From Halalkalibaculum roseum (lineage in GTDB: Bacteria > Bacteroidota > Rhodothermia > Balneolales > Balneolaceae), in the NCBI RefSeq assembly GCF_011059145.1, contig NZ_JAALLT010000002.1:936809-1000808 (forward strand): a stretch of 64,000 bases of DNA, read 5' to 3'. The notes under the pieces were generated by a model. It saw only the letters and a list, made by a program, of their open reading frames with translations, made no database searches and was not told the origin of the DNA. How positions within the stretch are numbered: the stretch's first letter is position 1; each line of letters begins with the position of its first letter. A program made the translations under genes and the position numbers. Shown here piece by piece: positions 18,673 through 27,411 of this stretch.

Positions 18673-20700
18673 TCATTCCTGGGGAACAAAGCGTACCGCC
18701 TGACCGCCTCCGGGTGCCAGTACAAGACTCAGTGAACTGTCACTAGACACCTCTTTGGTGCTTATTGCAATATCCATTGGATTACTATCCCAATCCGCTT
18801 CGCTGCCATCTGCATAGATTTCAGCCGTATAGGTTATTCCACCCTCGAGAAAGGAAAGTTCTGCATTCAGTGTTCTAGCCTCCTCATCGGTGATGGATCC
18901 AAGGAACCATTCTTCACTATACCGGTCTTTTCTGGCCACTGTTATAAAATCTCCGATTTGAGCATGTAAAACCTCTGTCCTATCCCAGTCCGCTGATACA
19001 TCTTTGATAAACTGAAATGCCTCTGGATGTGCTTCATAATTTTGGGGAAGATCTGATGCCATTTGTAGCGGACTATAAATAACCACATAAAGTGCCAGCT
19101 GTTTTGCCAATGTGGTTTGCACCTTATTGGCAGGTTCACTCTCATCCGAAAGATCAAAGGTGCCGGGGGTAAAGTCCATCGGACCTGATAGCATACGTGT
19201 AAATGGTAATATGGTGGTATGCTCCGGACCATTTCCTCCACCTTGCGGTGAATTGTACTCCTGCCCTCTTGCACCTTCCCTTGTTACAAAATTGGGATAG
19301 GTCCGACGAAGTCCCGTATCTTTGATCGGTTCGTGGGCATTGATCATAATCTTGTGTTCTGCAGCAGTCTCTGCAACGCGCCTGTAGTGATTGACCATAA
19401 ACTGGCCGTGATGCCATTCATCCACCGTATCACCCTCTGCTGTGATTCGCTCAATATCCCTACCAAAATCCACATACCCGGTTTTAATAGACCGCACACC
19501 CAGTCTCTCATAGAGATCAAAAGCATCTTCCATTTGTGCTTCGTAGTTATAGATCGTGCCGGCTGTTTCATGGTGTCCGATTAGCCGAGTACCCTTTTCA
19601 CGAGCATAGTCGGCAACTTCCTCAATGTCGAAATCGGGGTATGGCTCGGTAAAAGAAAAGTCTTCCCCGCCTTCCAGCCAGTTGCCGTCCCATCCCCTGT
19701 TCCAACCTTCAACAAGGACCCCGTCAAAACCGTGTTCAGCAGCAAAATCTATATATCGCTTGGCATTTTGAGTAGTCGCCCCGTGATTAGGTCCGGAGCC
19801 CCAGGTAGAAATACCCAAATGCATTTCCCACCAGATCCCGACATACTTACCGGGATCAATCCAGGAGACATCATCCAATTTATTGGGTTCATTCAGGTTT
19901 AGAATCAGATAGTCTGTCAACAGATCACCAGGCTCTTCTGCCATTTGCACTGTTCGCCATGGAGTTGTTCTGGGTGCAGAAGTTTTGACTTTGGTCCCGT
20001 CCGACCATGGCATCAGATCTGCTTCCAGCGTTGTGGTGCCTGTTCTTGCAAGTGTCATGGAAGCATAATCAACCAGGGCTGCTTCGTGAAAACTGAGGTA
20101 GAGTCCGCTATTGGTCTTTACGGTAAAAGGTGTGTGAACCGTATCAATTTCACTGACATTGGTGTTTTCATAGAGATACTCATAGCGATCACGACCAAAG
20201 GCAGGTATCCACCAGGAACTTCCATCTTCCGCTAAAGCAAATTCACTCCATTCATCCGTAATCACGAAATCCTGTAAATTCTCTTGCTCGGGCCATTCGT
20301 AGCGAAAGCCAAATCCATAGTCATAGACCCGGAAAACGATATCCATCTGCCTTCCGGCCTCCGACTCTTCCTCTAGTGATACCCGAAGTTCATTGTACCG
20401 GTTACGTATCTCTCGCTCTTCTCCCCAGGGCTGCACCCAGATATCATCAACCATCTCAACGCTGCTTCCCAACCATGACATATTATTGCCAATTGCAGGG
20501 GCATCCTGCAGTTCAAAGCCCATTTTTGACTCATTGAAAACAGGATCGCCATTTCGGGTAACCGTGTAGTAGGGTGTCCCCTCGTTCAATGTAACGGAGA
20601 CCTCTATAGTTGAATCCGGTGAAGAAACCGTATGTGGTTCCGAACAAGCTGCGATTAGGATTGAAAGAAGAAAAAGAAGGGGTATATATTTATTCCTCAT
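18673..20700 (-). CDS. GH97 family glycoside hydrolase (SusB-like), lipoprotein
   Basis: A 675-residue exported lipoprotein (lipobox IAAC). The three parts of GH97 are visible: an N-terminal beta-sandwich (~25-280), a TIM barrel (~285-560; WWEMHLGISTWGSGPNHGATTQNAKRY is split across its first strands, then HHETAG, KTGYVDFGRD, INAHEPI, REGARGQEYN, MLSGPMDFTPG) and a C-terminal beta domain. GH97 enzymes are Ca-dependent alpha-glucosidases or alpha-galactosidases. Retaining members use an Asp nucleophile and inverting ones a Glu base; the Asp in KTGYVD would fit a retaining member, but this was not aligned. No susC/susD pair is adjacent. Acts in the periplasm or at the outer membrane. Confidence 0.88.
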   Translation of the reverse strand: MRNKYIPLLFLLSILIAACSEPHTVSSPDSTIEVSVTLNEGTPYYTVTRNGDPVFNESKMGFELQDAPAIGNNMSWLGSSVEMVDDIWVQPWGEEREIRNRYNELRVSLEEESEAGRQMDIVFRVYDYGFGFRYEWPEQENLQDFVITDEWSEFALAEDGSSWWIPAFGRDRYEYLYENTNVSEIDTVHTPFTVKTNSGLYLSFHEAALVDYASMTLARTGTTTLEADLMPWSDGTKVKTSAPRTTPWRTVQMAEEPGDLLTDYLILNLNEPNKLDDVSWIDPGKYVGIWWEMHLGISTWGSGPNHGATTQNAKRYIDFAAEHGFDGVLVEGWNRGWDGNWLEGGEDFSFTEPYPDFDIEEVADYAREKGTRLIGHHETAGTIYNYEAQMEDAFDLYERLGVRSIKTGYVDFGRDIERITAEGDTVDEWHHGQFMVNHYRRVAETAAEHKIMINAHEPIKDTGLRRTYPNFVTREGARGQEYNSPQGGGNGPEHTTILPFTRMLSGPMDFTPGTFDLSDESEPANKVQTTLAKQLALYVVIYSPLQMASDLPQNYEAHPEAFQFIKDVSADWDRTEVLHAQIGDFITVARKDRYSEEWFLGSITDEEARTLNAELSFLEGGITYTAEIYADGSEADWDSNPMDIAISTKEVSSDSSLSLVLAPGGGQAVRFVPQE

Positions 20701-20796
20701 AATAGGCTCATGATTTTACTTCGGTTACCTGCCAACAAATATTCTGTGAGATAATCTTAAGGAAATGCATGAGAAAAGCAATTTCATATGCTACTA

Positions 20797-20855
20797 TCAC
20801 AAAAAGAAAAAGGCTTCGTCAAGCAAACTCTTCTGAGCATGCTCAACGAAGCCTT
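20797..20855 (-). terminator. Rho-independent terminator of tRNA-Ser
   Basis: Perfect 10-bp arms AAGGCTTCGT (20810-20819) and ACGAAGCCTT (20846-20855) with a 26-nt loop. On the minus strand the stem is followed by a U-rich tract (TTTTTCTTTTTG). It lies 20 nt after the tRNA 3' end; a second small hairpin (TCCCGA/TCGGGA, 20858-20873) sits in between. Confidence 0.75.
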
Positions 20856-20875
20856 GGTCCCGAAGTCTCGGGAAG

Positions 20876-20962
20876 CGGAGAGGGAGGGATTCGAACCCTC
20901 GGTACCCGTGAGGGCACACTCGCTTTCCAGGCGAGCCCGATCGACCACTCTGGCACCTCTCC
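20876..20962 (-). tRNA. tRNA-Ser (anticodon GGA)
   Basis: An 87-nt class II tRNA. The acceptor stem pairs GGAGAGG (5') with CCTCTCC (3', 20877-20883), discriminator G. The T arm contains GGTTCGAATCC. The anticodon loop CTGGAAAG reads GGA, decoding UCC/UCU, and a long variable arm is present, as expected for serine. CCA is not encoded; the trailer continues GCTTCC. A promoter and a terminator bracket it as a single-gene unit. Confidence 0.97.
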
Positions 20963-21052
20963 AGGAAATAAAATAAATGCAAATGCAGGGGTAAGATCAG
21001 TAGTGCAATGAACAATAACGGCGTCGCTACTACCCCATGCAATTTAGAAGCG

Positions 21053-21084
21053 CAAAGATAGAGGAATTTTCTTGCACTATCAAA
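21053..21084 (-). promoter_or_regulatory. Bacteroidetes-type promoter for tRNA-Ser
   Basis: On the minus strand: TTTTG ending at the -33 TTG (21081-21083), exactly 20 nt, then TATCTTTG (21053-21060), a perfect match to the TAnnTTTG -7 consensus of Bacteroidetes primary sigma factors. The predicted start lies about 80 nt before the tRNA 5' end. Confidence 0.6.
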
Positions 21085-21086
21085 AT

Positions 21087-21770
21087 TTAAAAGCCGTAAT
21101 TGAACCAGTGTTTGGTGTACGATTTGACTACTTCACCCTGGTCTTTGGCAGGACGGAATCTCCACTGCAGTGCTGCTTCAAGTGTAGCGTTGGTTAGTCC
21201 ATATCCAACACGATCCACCACTCTGTAATCATCAGAGTCTTTATCATAAAGTCTGATCTGTGAAATAGTGGCTTCTTCTACCTGTCCCTTTTTATCAACC
21301 AGAAAGCTGACCAGAATTTCTGCCTTAATACCGGCTTCTTTGGCTTCTTCCGGCAGGGTTGGCTCTACAATACGGATAATACTGGGCGGAAGCTGCGGAT
21401 TGCTGGCAATTCGGTCGGAATCGCCTACTTTACCCAGACCTACCACCGACATGGAATCTGAATATTCGGAGATGTCAATGTCCTCAAGGGTAAGTATCTC
21501 CTCTTCAATGACCTGGTCATTGGGCACGGGTACCGGCACCTGAGGTCTCGGAGGCGGTGGCGGACTGCTTTTCTGAGTGGTGATCTGTACTTCATCTATG
21601 ATAGCTTCGCTATCGGTAAATACAATATCCTGGTAAGTCCTCACTTGGTCGGGTACAGGCCAAAAGGTGAAAACAGAAATCACAATAAGCTGGGCTACAA
21701 CAATGCTGCCAAGTATCCTGTTCTTATAGGATACTTGTGAACTAATGATGTTTTTTAACTTTTGTATCAA
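21087..21770 (-). CDS. TonB-family energy transducer
   Basis: A 227-residue envelope protein: cytoplasmic N-terminus, one membrane helix (~21-38), a Pro-rich stretch (SSPPPPPRPQVPVPVP, ~69-84) and a C-terminal TonB domain (~130-227; EPTLPEEAKEAGIKAEILVSF, ATLEAALQWRFRPAKDQG). TonB proteins carry proton-motive energy from ExbBD to outer-membrane transporters; no exbBD or receptor gene is adjacent, so the partner is unknown. The start is TTG at 21770; no other start precedes the helix. It is the last protein gene of a leftward run (plsC ends 24 nt upstream). Confidence 0.88.
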   Translation of the reverse strand: MIQKLKNIISSQVSYKNRILGSIVVAQLIVISVFTFWPVPDQVRTYQDIVFTDSEAIIDEVQITTQKSSPPPPPRPQVPVPVPNDQVIEEEILTLEDIDISEYSDSMSVVGLGKVGDSDRIASNPQLPPSIIRIVEPTLPEEAKEAGIKAEILVSFLVDKKGQVEEATISQIRLYDKDSDDYRVVDRVGYGLTNATLEAALQWRFRPAKDQGEVVKSYTKHWFNYGF

Positions 21771-21794
21771 AATGTGATAATTGGTGTAACAGCC

Positions 21795-22526
21795 TTATGA
21801 TTTTATCTGCCGGAGGTCTTCAAGTTCTTTTTCAATAAGTACATGAGCATTCTGTTTGAGATCCTCAACTGTTTCAAAGTCCCGGGGATCAATTGGGTTC
21901 AGTACCCTTATATTAAATGTTTGAATTGGTGCTATCCTCCAGGAGCCGGTCGGCATGGCCTCAAAGCCCCCGTTATGAACGATGGGCAATAGGTTTAAAT
22001 TATACCGCTTTGCCATTAAAAATGCCCCGTTTTTAAACGATTTAAGGTTTCCATTCTCAGTCCGAGTGCCTTCGGGAAAAATCATACCCGGAATACCCTT
22101 CTGAATTGGCTGCACCAGTTTATCCAGTTTTTTTACTGATTTTAGACTGTAACGCTCAATAGCTATCTGACCGGTCATAAAAATGATCCAACCCAATAAG
22201 GGAATTTTAAACAGACTTTTCTTTGCCACCCACTTCATATTCCAAGGAAGCAGGTAGAGCAAGGGAAGATCAAGAAAACTCTGGTGATTGCCTATGACTA
22301 TGGTAGGTCTGTTTACTTTATCAGGATCAGCACCGCTGATAGCAAATTTCCACCCGGGATTAATAAATAGCATTGCCCGGGCCAGACCTTTAAGTGTTTT
22401 GTTGGGAATCTGATTAAAACGGTCAAACGGGAATGTGAACAGGTAGAGCAGGCTGATAATCACAAAAAATGTGACGATACAGATGGTCCAATAAATCCAA
22501 ATAAATATGCTGAACAGGGTTCGCAC
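21795..22526 (-). CDS. plsC: 1-acyl-sn-glycerol-3-phosphate acyltransferase
   Basis: Adds the second acyl chain to lysophosphatidic acid at the inner membrane. The acyltransferase motifs are present: NHQSFLD (HX4D, catalytic His/Asp), the FMTGQIAIER block, FPEGTRTENG (glycerophosphate-binding) and a late LPIVHNGG. An N-terminal hydrophobic stretch of ~30 residues anchors it. The start codon is GTG at 22526. It lies 14 nt after murQ on the same strand, so the run is probably one transcript. Paralogues acting on other acyl acceptors exist, so the exact substrate is inferred. Confidence 0.88.
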   Translation of the reverse strand: MRTLFSIFIWIYWTICIVTFFVIISLLYLFTFPFDRFNQIPNKTLKGLARAMLFINPGWKFAISGADPDKVNRPTIVIGNHQSFLDLPLLYLLPWNMKWVAKKSLFKIPLLGWIIFMTGQIAIERYSLKSVKKLDKLVQPIQKGIPGMIFPEGTRTENGNLKSFKNGAFLMAKRYNLNLLPIVHNGGFEAMPTGSWRIAPIQTFNIRVLNPIDPRDFETVEDLKQNAHVLIEKELEDLRQIKS

Positions 22527-22540
22527 GCAGAGTGACTATA

Positions 22541-23479
22541 TTAACCTTGTAAGCTTAAAAATGCTTTTCTGATGAAACCATCATGTTGGTCAAGTAACGC
22601 TTTCGCTTCTTGCTTGCTTAATTCTCCCAAAGCCATCAATAACGCTGTTTTTACGTGTCCACCGGCTTCCTCAAGTAATTTTTCGGATTCATTATAAGAA
22701 ACATCTGCAAACATCATGATAATTCTTTTGGCACGTTCTTTCAGTTTTTCATTGGTAAGCATTAGATCCACCATGACATTTTCATATATCTTACCCTGCC
22801 TTATCATGGCACCGGTAGTAATCATATTAAGTACCATCTTTTGAGCTGTGGCGCTTTTCATACGTGTACTCCCCATGATGACTTCCGGTCCCACCGGGAC
22901 ATCAATAAGCACATCTACTGATATCGTGATCTGTTCAGCAGGTACCGTAGTCACAAAAAAAGTTTTACTGCCGCGCTCTTTGGCCTCTCTTAGAGCTCCA
23001 TGCACGTAAGGAGTACGACCGCTGGCGGCAAGACCACATACAATGTCTTTGCTAGAGAGACTAATCTCATCCATAGCTTTTCTGCCATTTTCCTCGAAAT
23101 CTTCTGCTCCCTCCTGGGCTACAAACATTGCTTCTTTCCCCCCTGCAATTAGTCCGATAATCTTATCAGGATCGGTACCGAAGGTAGGCGGACATTCTGC
23201 GGCATCCAGCACACCAAGCCTACCGCTGGTTCCGGCCCCCGCATAGATTAGGCGTCCTCCCTCCTGCAACGCTTCAGCAGTGATACTGATAGCTTTTGCA
23301 ATTTGATCGTTTCTTTTTCCAACCTGTTCAGCAACCAGCTTATCTTCTTCATTTATCAACCGGGCTATATCTTTAGGGTCGGCCAGATCGATAGATCGCG
23401 TATTGGGATTACGTTGCTCGGTATCCAGCTTTTTCAGCTGCTCAAATAAGTTATTGGACTCGTGTTGTTTATCTTCCAA
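22541..23479 (-). CDS. murQ: N-acetylmuramic acid 6-phosphate etherase
   Basis: Cleaves the lactyl ether of MurNAc-6-phosphate to GlcNAc-6-phosphate in peptidoglycan recycling. The 312-residue SIS-domain protein has the signature stretch GAGTSGRLGVLDAAECPPTF and the later GLAASGRTPYVHGAL, VGPEVIMGSTRMKSATAQKMVLN blocks. Full length. The start is TTG at 23479, since no ATG lies between it and an upstream in-frame stop. Flanked by the DUF4260 gene (14 nt) and plsC (14 nt). Confidence 0.95.
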   Translation of the reverse strand: MEDKQHESNNLFEQLKKLDTEQRNPNTRSIDLADPKDIARLINEEDKLVAEQVGKRNDQIAKAISITAEALQEGGRLIYAGAGTSGRLGVLDAAECPPTFGTDPDKIIGLIAGGKEAMFVAQEGAEDFEENGRKAMDEISLSSKDIVCGLAASGRTPYVHGALREAKERGSKTFFVTTVPAEQITISVDVLIDVPVGPEVIMGSTRMKSATAQKMVLNMITTGAMIRQGKIYENVMVDLMLTNEKLKERAKRIIMMFADVSYNESEKLLEEAGGHVKTALLMALGELSKQEAKALLDQHDGFIRKAFLSLQG

Positions 23480-23493
23480 AGATGACGACTGAG

Positions 23494-23856
23494 TTATTTA
23501 TTAACGTTTATACCGATTTGACCTAGGTGCGTATGTTGAAAGGAATCTTCATACTTAAGGCCGTATCCCAGAATCCGGTCCATTGACGAATGAGAGAATA
23601 AGATAATGCCCGCAAGCATCAAAACAGGTATAACCGATAAAAAACCTATACAATATATTAAGATGGCTATTCCTTTATGATGAACGATATTATAAACAAA
23701 TGCCCCCGTCCGATTTCCAAAAAGATATCCGGCCATTGATATGTCGGGTGCTAACAGTAGAACAGGAAATACCCACCAGGAATAATCCAGTGTTGCAAAC
23801 AGGAACAAACCTAGGACAAACATACCTGCTTCTTCCAGTTTAATCAGCTTGTCCAT
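23494..23856 (-). CDS. DUF4260 family membrane protein
   Basis: A 120-residue protein with three to four hydrophobic segments. It matches the DUF4260 pattern: LEEAGMFVLGLFLF, LLLAPDISMAGYLFGNRTGAFVYNIVHH and the polar C-terminal GYGLKYEDSFQHTHLGQIG. No function is known for the family. It lies between accC (24 nt upstream) and murQ (14 nt downstream) in the leftward run. Confidence 0.8.
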   Translation of the reverse strand: MDKLIKLEEAGMFVLGLFLFATLDYSWWVFPVLLLAPDISMAGYLFGNRTGAFVYNIVHHKGIAILIYCIGFLSVIPVLMLAGIILFSHSSMDRILGYGLKYEDSFQHTHLGQIGINVNK

Positions 23857-23880
23857 GTAAACATCTTCAGGTGTTGTTGA

Positions 23881-25383
23881 TTACCGGCGATTCATCCACC
23901 AGTCTGAATTATGAAAAGAACCGTTTGAAGAAACGGCTTGTTGAGGGTTATCCTCCTTTTCACCTTGTTCTTTAAGCAGGACTGCGGCCAGGCGCCTGTA
24001 GCCATCATCTACATCAGCTAAGACATCCAGGTCTTCAGGTTTAAAATGGTCCTTTACGAAATGTGTATCATATTCACCAGTTCTGAAAGCCTCATGTTTC
24101 ATCACGTAATCACAAAAAGGAATAGTTGTTCGGCATCCGGCAATTTCGTATTCCGAAAGAGCTCTTATCATACGTTGTATGGCCTGCTCCCTATTCTTTC
24201 CATAGGTGCATAGTTTTGAAATCATCGGGTCATAGTTAATTGTAACAGGCTGCCCCTCTTCTACCCCTGAATCAACCCTTACCCCATTTCCGGATGGTAT
24301 TCTGTGTTTACTCAGGGTTCCGGTACTGGGAAGGAAATTGTCCCTGGGATCTTCCGCATAGATACGGCATTCAATAGCGTGTCCATTCATGCTGAGATCA
24401 TCTTGGGTAAAAGGCAGTTTCTCCCCTTCAGCGACCAGAATCTGCAGGGCGACGAGATCCTGACCTGTGATTAGCTCAGTGACCGGGTGCTCAACCTGAA
24501 GACGGGTGTTCATCTCCAGGAAATAAAAATTCCTGTCTCTGTCAACGAGAAACTCAATGGTACCGGCTCCTACGTAGTCACAAGCTTTAGCTGCGGAAAT
24601 AGCTGCTTCTGCCATTTCAGCTCTCAGCTCATCGGTAAGTATCGTACAAGGCGCCTCCTCGATTACCTTTTGATGGCGCCTTTGTATGGAGCACTCTCTG
24701 TCAAAGAGATGCAGAACATTACCATGTGTATCGGCTATGATCTGAAATTCCACATGGCGGGGTTCAACAAGGTATTTTTCGATATATACCCTGTCATCTC
24801 CGAAAGAATTACGAGCCTCCGATTTGGCGGCTTTTATACCGGAACGGAATTCATCTTTATTGTCAATAATCCGCATGCCCTTTCCGCCACCACCGGCAGC
24901 CGCTTTCACCAGTACGGGATAACCTATTTCTTCGGCGATCTTTTCAGCATCTTCTATACTCTCCAGCTCCTTTTTGGTACCGGGAGGAAAAGGCACATTC
25001 GCCTTGCTCATCAACTCACGGGCTTCGGTCTTGTCACCCATCTTACGTATGGCATAAGGTTCCGGACCAATGAAGTTAATACCTTCTTCCTTGCAGCGTT
25101 CAGCAAAGTCAGCATTTTCACTCAAAAACCCATAACCGGGGTGGATGGCATCAGCACCTGTTGACTTAGCCGCATCAATAATCTTGTCAAACACTAGGTA
25201 ACTCTCAGAGGATGCCGCCGGACCGATACCAACCGATTCATCGGCCATCAGTACATAAGGAGCTTCCGCATCCGGTTCGGAATAAACGGCGACGGTTTCT
25301 TTGCCGGCTTCAATGCAGCTGCGTATCACACGAAGGGCTATTTCCCCGCGATTGGCAACCAGTATCTTTTTAATTTCGGGCAT
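23881..25383 (-). CDS. accC: Acyl-CoA carboxylase biotin carboxylase subunit
   Basis: ATP-dependent carboxylation of a biotin carrier protein, the first half-reaction of acetyl- or propionyl-CoA carboxylase. The 500-residue cytosolic protein shows ILVANRGEIALRVIR, the ATP-grasp Gly-rich loop AAAGGGGKGMRI, FDRECSIQRRHQKVIEEAP, FLEMNTRLQVEHPVTE and the biotin-carboxylase C-domain with YDPMISKL. The C-terminal ~40 residues (SSNGSFHNSDWW) exceed E. coli AccC and carry no biotin site, so carrier and carboxyltransferase subunits are elsewhere. The family pattern does not separate acetyl- from propionyl-CoA enzymes. It starts 4 nt after the esterase-like gene. Confidence 0.92.
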   Translation of the reverse strand: MPEIKKILVANRGEIALRVIRSCIEAGKETVAVYSEPDAEAPYVLMADESVGIGPAASSESYLVFDKIIDAAKSTGADAIHPGYGFLSENADFAERCKEEGINFIGPEPYAIRKMGDKTEARELMSKANVPFPPGTKKELESIEDAEKIAEEIGYPVLVKAAAGGGGKGMRIIDNKDEFRSGIKAAKSEARNSFGDDRVYIEKYLVEPRHVEFQIIADTHGNVLHLFDRECSIQRRHQKVIEEAPCTILTDELRAEMAEAAISAAKACDYVGAGTIEFLVDRDRNFYFLEMNTRLQVEHPVTELITGQDLVALQILVAEGEKLPFTQDDLSMNGHAIECRIYAEDPRDNFLPSTGTLSKHRIPSGNGVRVDSGVEEGQPVTINYDPMISKLCTYGKNREQAIQRMIRALSEYEIAGCRTTIPFCDYVMKHEAFRTGEYDTHFVKDHFKPEDLDVLADVDDGYRRLAAVLLKEQGEKEDNPQQAVSSNGSFHNSDWWMNRR

Positions 25384-25387
25384 GATC

Positions 25388-26101
25388 TTAAATTATATGA
25401 GTCTTTAGCATTTGTTTCCAGAGTTCCCACTCTTCACTTTCGTCAATATCCCAAATATCGAGCTCATGTTCGATAAACTTCATGCGAAGAATATTGGACA
25501 TCTGTTCTGCCTGATCCCTTCGCTGGTCGTTGGCGAAACTGACAAGTCTAAAATCTATCTTCCTAATTTCACTTAACAGGGATTGCTTGTTTAGGTTTGG
25601 CAGATAGTCAGCCGGATTATTGTAGTAAATATCTTCATTATAAAATTCGTCCAAGAAGTGTTTCACATCATACACTCCGCTGATGCCAATGGCTTTCCCA
25701 AACTGCTTGGGATACTTCAACGCGAGGTTTACAGCATGATATCCGCCTAGATCAACACCCGTTACTATGAGATAATCAATGTGATTATTACTCTTAATAT
25801 AAGGTACAACTTCATCTATGATGAATGATTCGTATTGGATATGCCTGGTGATTCGCTTAGCGGGATCAATATCAGTATTCAAAAAGCTCTCATCGTCAAC
25901 CGAATCGATGCAAAAAAGCTGATTGTACCCATTTTCCAGTTGTTTTGAAATGGCTTGCGTCATACTCTGTTCTTCCCACTGTTCGCAGCCCTTGCCTCTT
26001 GTTGGAAATGACAGAATGGGGGTCCCGCTCTCTCCGTAAATAGCCAGGCTCATATCTTTACCCAGGCTTGGACTCCTCCATTTCTTGATTGTTTTATTCA
26101 T
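25388..26101 (-). CDS. Esterase-family alpha/beta-hydrolase homologue, predicted inactive
   Basis: A cytosolic 237-residue homologue of the PF00756 esterase group (KWRSPSLGKDMSLAIYGESG, PTRGKGCEQWEE, LALKYPKQFGKAIGISG). In relatives the nucleophile elbow is G-x-S-L-G-G-Y-H; here it reads GVDLGGYH with Asp117. The C-terminal catalytic His of the usual HDW-x-x-W-x-x-ML motif is replaced by Glu (E223 in SEEWELWKQML). Both changes argue against classical esterase activity. I chose the ATG at 26101; a start 57 nt upstream adds an unrelated hydrophobic stretch. It is the first gene of the accC run, 4 nt before accC. No function is proposed. Confidence 0.7.
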   Translation of the reverse strand: MNKTIKKWRSPSLGKDMSLAIYGESGTPILSFPTRGKGCEQWEEQSMTQAISKQLENGYNQLFCIDSVDDESFLNTDIDPAKRITRHIQYESFIIDEVVPYIKSNNHIDYLIVTGVDLGGYHAVNLALKYPKQFGKAIGISGVYDVKHFLDEFYNEDIYYNNPADYLPNLNKQSLLSEIRKIDFRLVSFANDQRRDQAEQMSNILRMKFIEHELDIWDIDESEEWELWKQMLKTHII

Positions 26102-26238
26102 TACCCAAAACCATGTGAATATATTTTTATTTGAGAGTTGAATATAACAGTTCGGCACCTATAGTGTAAATTAGATCCGTTTTAAAAAGGTAATTTTTAG
26201 TATCACTGAAGGAGGCTAGAAATAATACCTGAAAGTTT

Positions 26239-26263
26239 TACCACTGAGTGACACTAAGTGGTA
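26239..26263. repeat. CACAGAG-type dispersed repeat, degenerate
   Basis: TACCACTGAGTGACACTAAGTGGTA is an imperfect inverted repeat resembling the ACCACAGAG words found in other spacers. It lies downstream of crtB. Confidence 0.45.
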
Positions 26264-26281
26264 AAAAAGAAATGCCAATAC

Positions 26282-27259
26282 TTAAGAAGAGCCAAATTTC
26301 ATGTGGTACATGATGCGCGGTATAATGGAAATCTTCTCCGTAGAATTTAGATAGGCTCGGTGTTCAAAGACATTATAGTCGTTGGCTTCAATTTTATTTA
26401 GTATGCGACTATAATTGTGCCTCGCCAGATACACAGGCAATCGACTGTCTTTGCTCAATAGTGGTATTCCCTTGTCAGAACGCCTGTAGTAGTCCCTGGT
26501 CCGCTGGATCTGAAACTTCATCAGATCTCGGAATGCGTTATCCCGTTTGTGCTGAAACAGATCATTTTCTATGATACCGAAGCGATCAAGATCTTCTTGA
26601 GGTATGTAGATACGATTCTTTTGAAGATCTTCTCCTACATCCCGCAAAATATTTGTGAGTTGCATGGCAATGCCAAGATCGACCGCATAATCTAGCGCCT
26701 CTTTAGATTGGTATCCGAACACTTCGCTGGTCATCAGTCCGACAATTGATGCAACTTTATATGAATAATCATAGACCTCATCAAAGGTTTCATATCTATT
26801 TTTATAGAGGTCCATGCACACACCTTCCATAAGCTCAAAAGGCAATTGAATGGGTATGTTATAACTTCGAAGCACATCAGAGAAGGCAATTAATATGGGA
26901 TTGTCATGTAACTTGCCTTTGTACGTATCATCCAGCTTCTTCTTCCACCTGTCCAGCTTTCGGTGAATACCGTCATAGTCCAACTCTCGCTTTGAAACAA
27001 GATCTTCAGCTTCATCAACAAGATCATCGATATAACGGCACAGTGAATAGATTGCAAATATGCCCCGCTGCTTTTTATTAGGCAGGAAGCGGGTCGCCAT
27101 ATAGAAGGTCTTGGCGTGTTCTCTTGTGATAGAACGACACTGCATATAAGCCTTTTTGAGGCGTTCATCTCCTACCTCTTCCACAACGGATTTGTGGAAG
27201 GAGGTCCGCTTATACAGCGGACGCAGCAGATCATACGGTATGCGAAGGATGTCATTCAT
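26282..27259 (-). CDS. crtB: Squalene/phytoene synthase family protein
   Basis: Head-to-head prenyl synthase of 325 residues. The two Asp-rich Mg-diphosphate sites are present: YIDDLVDEAE (first, ~residue 88) and NILRDVGEDLQKNRIYIP (second, ~205). The SREHAKTFYMATRFLP-like opening is typical of CrtB. Most likely phytoene synthase of carotenoid biosynthesis; dehydrosqualene or hopanoid (HpnD-type) synthases share these motifs. No carotenoid desaturase lies next to it. It is transcribed divergently from purC with 152 nt between the starts. Confidence 0.85.
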   Translation of the reverse strand: MNDILRIPYDLLRPLYKRTSFHKSVVEEVGDERLKKAYMQCRSITREHAKTFYMATRFLPNKKQRGIFAIYSLCRYIDDLVDEAEDLVSKRELDYDGIHRKLDRWKKKLDDTYKGKLHDNPILIAFSDVLRSYNIPIQLPFELMEGVCMDLYKNRYETFDEVYDYSYKVASIVGLMTSEVFGYQSKEALDYAVDLGIAMQLTNILRDVGEDLQKNRIYIPQEDLDRFGIIENDLFQHKRDNAFRDLMKFQIQRTRDYYRRSDKGIPLLSKDSRLPVYLARHNYSRILNKIEANDYNVFEHRAYLNSTEKISIIPRIMYHMKFGSS

Positions 27260-27411
27260 ATTTTTAAATTATACATATTGAATGTACTTATCCTGTATAA
27301 TAGTTCCTCATTTTTATAAATTTGTCGAATTGTGATGAAACCTGAAACAAGATTTGATTAGTTCTTAAGTTTTCTGATTTTAATTCAACAATCATAAATC
27401 TACGCCAAACT

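Noticed and set aside
24487..25164. 225-codon ORF antisense to accC
   Set aside because: It is the shadow of a highly conserved gene; its composition (many His/Phe/Tyr/Thr runs) is what the complementary frame of accC gives.
23881..25383. Pyruvate carboxylase
   Set aside because: At 500 residues it has only the biotin-carboxylase part, with no carboxyltransferase or biotinyl domain.
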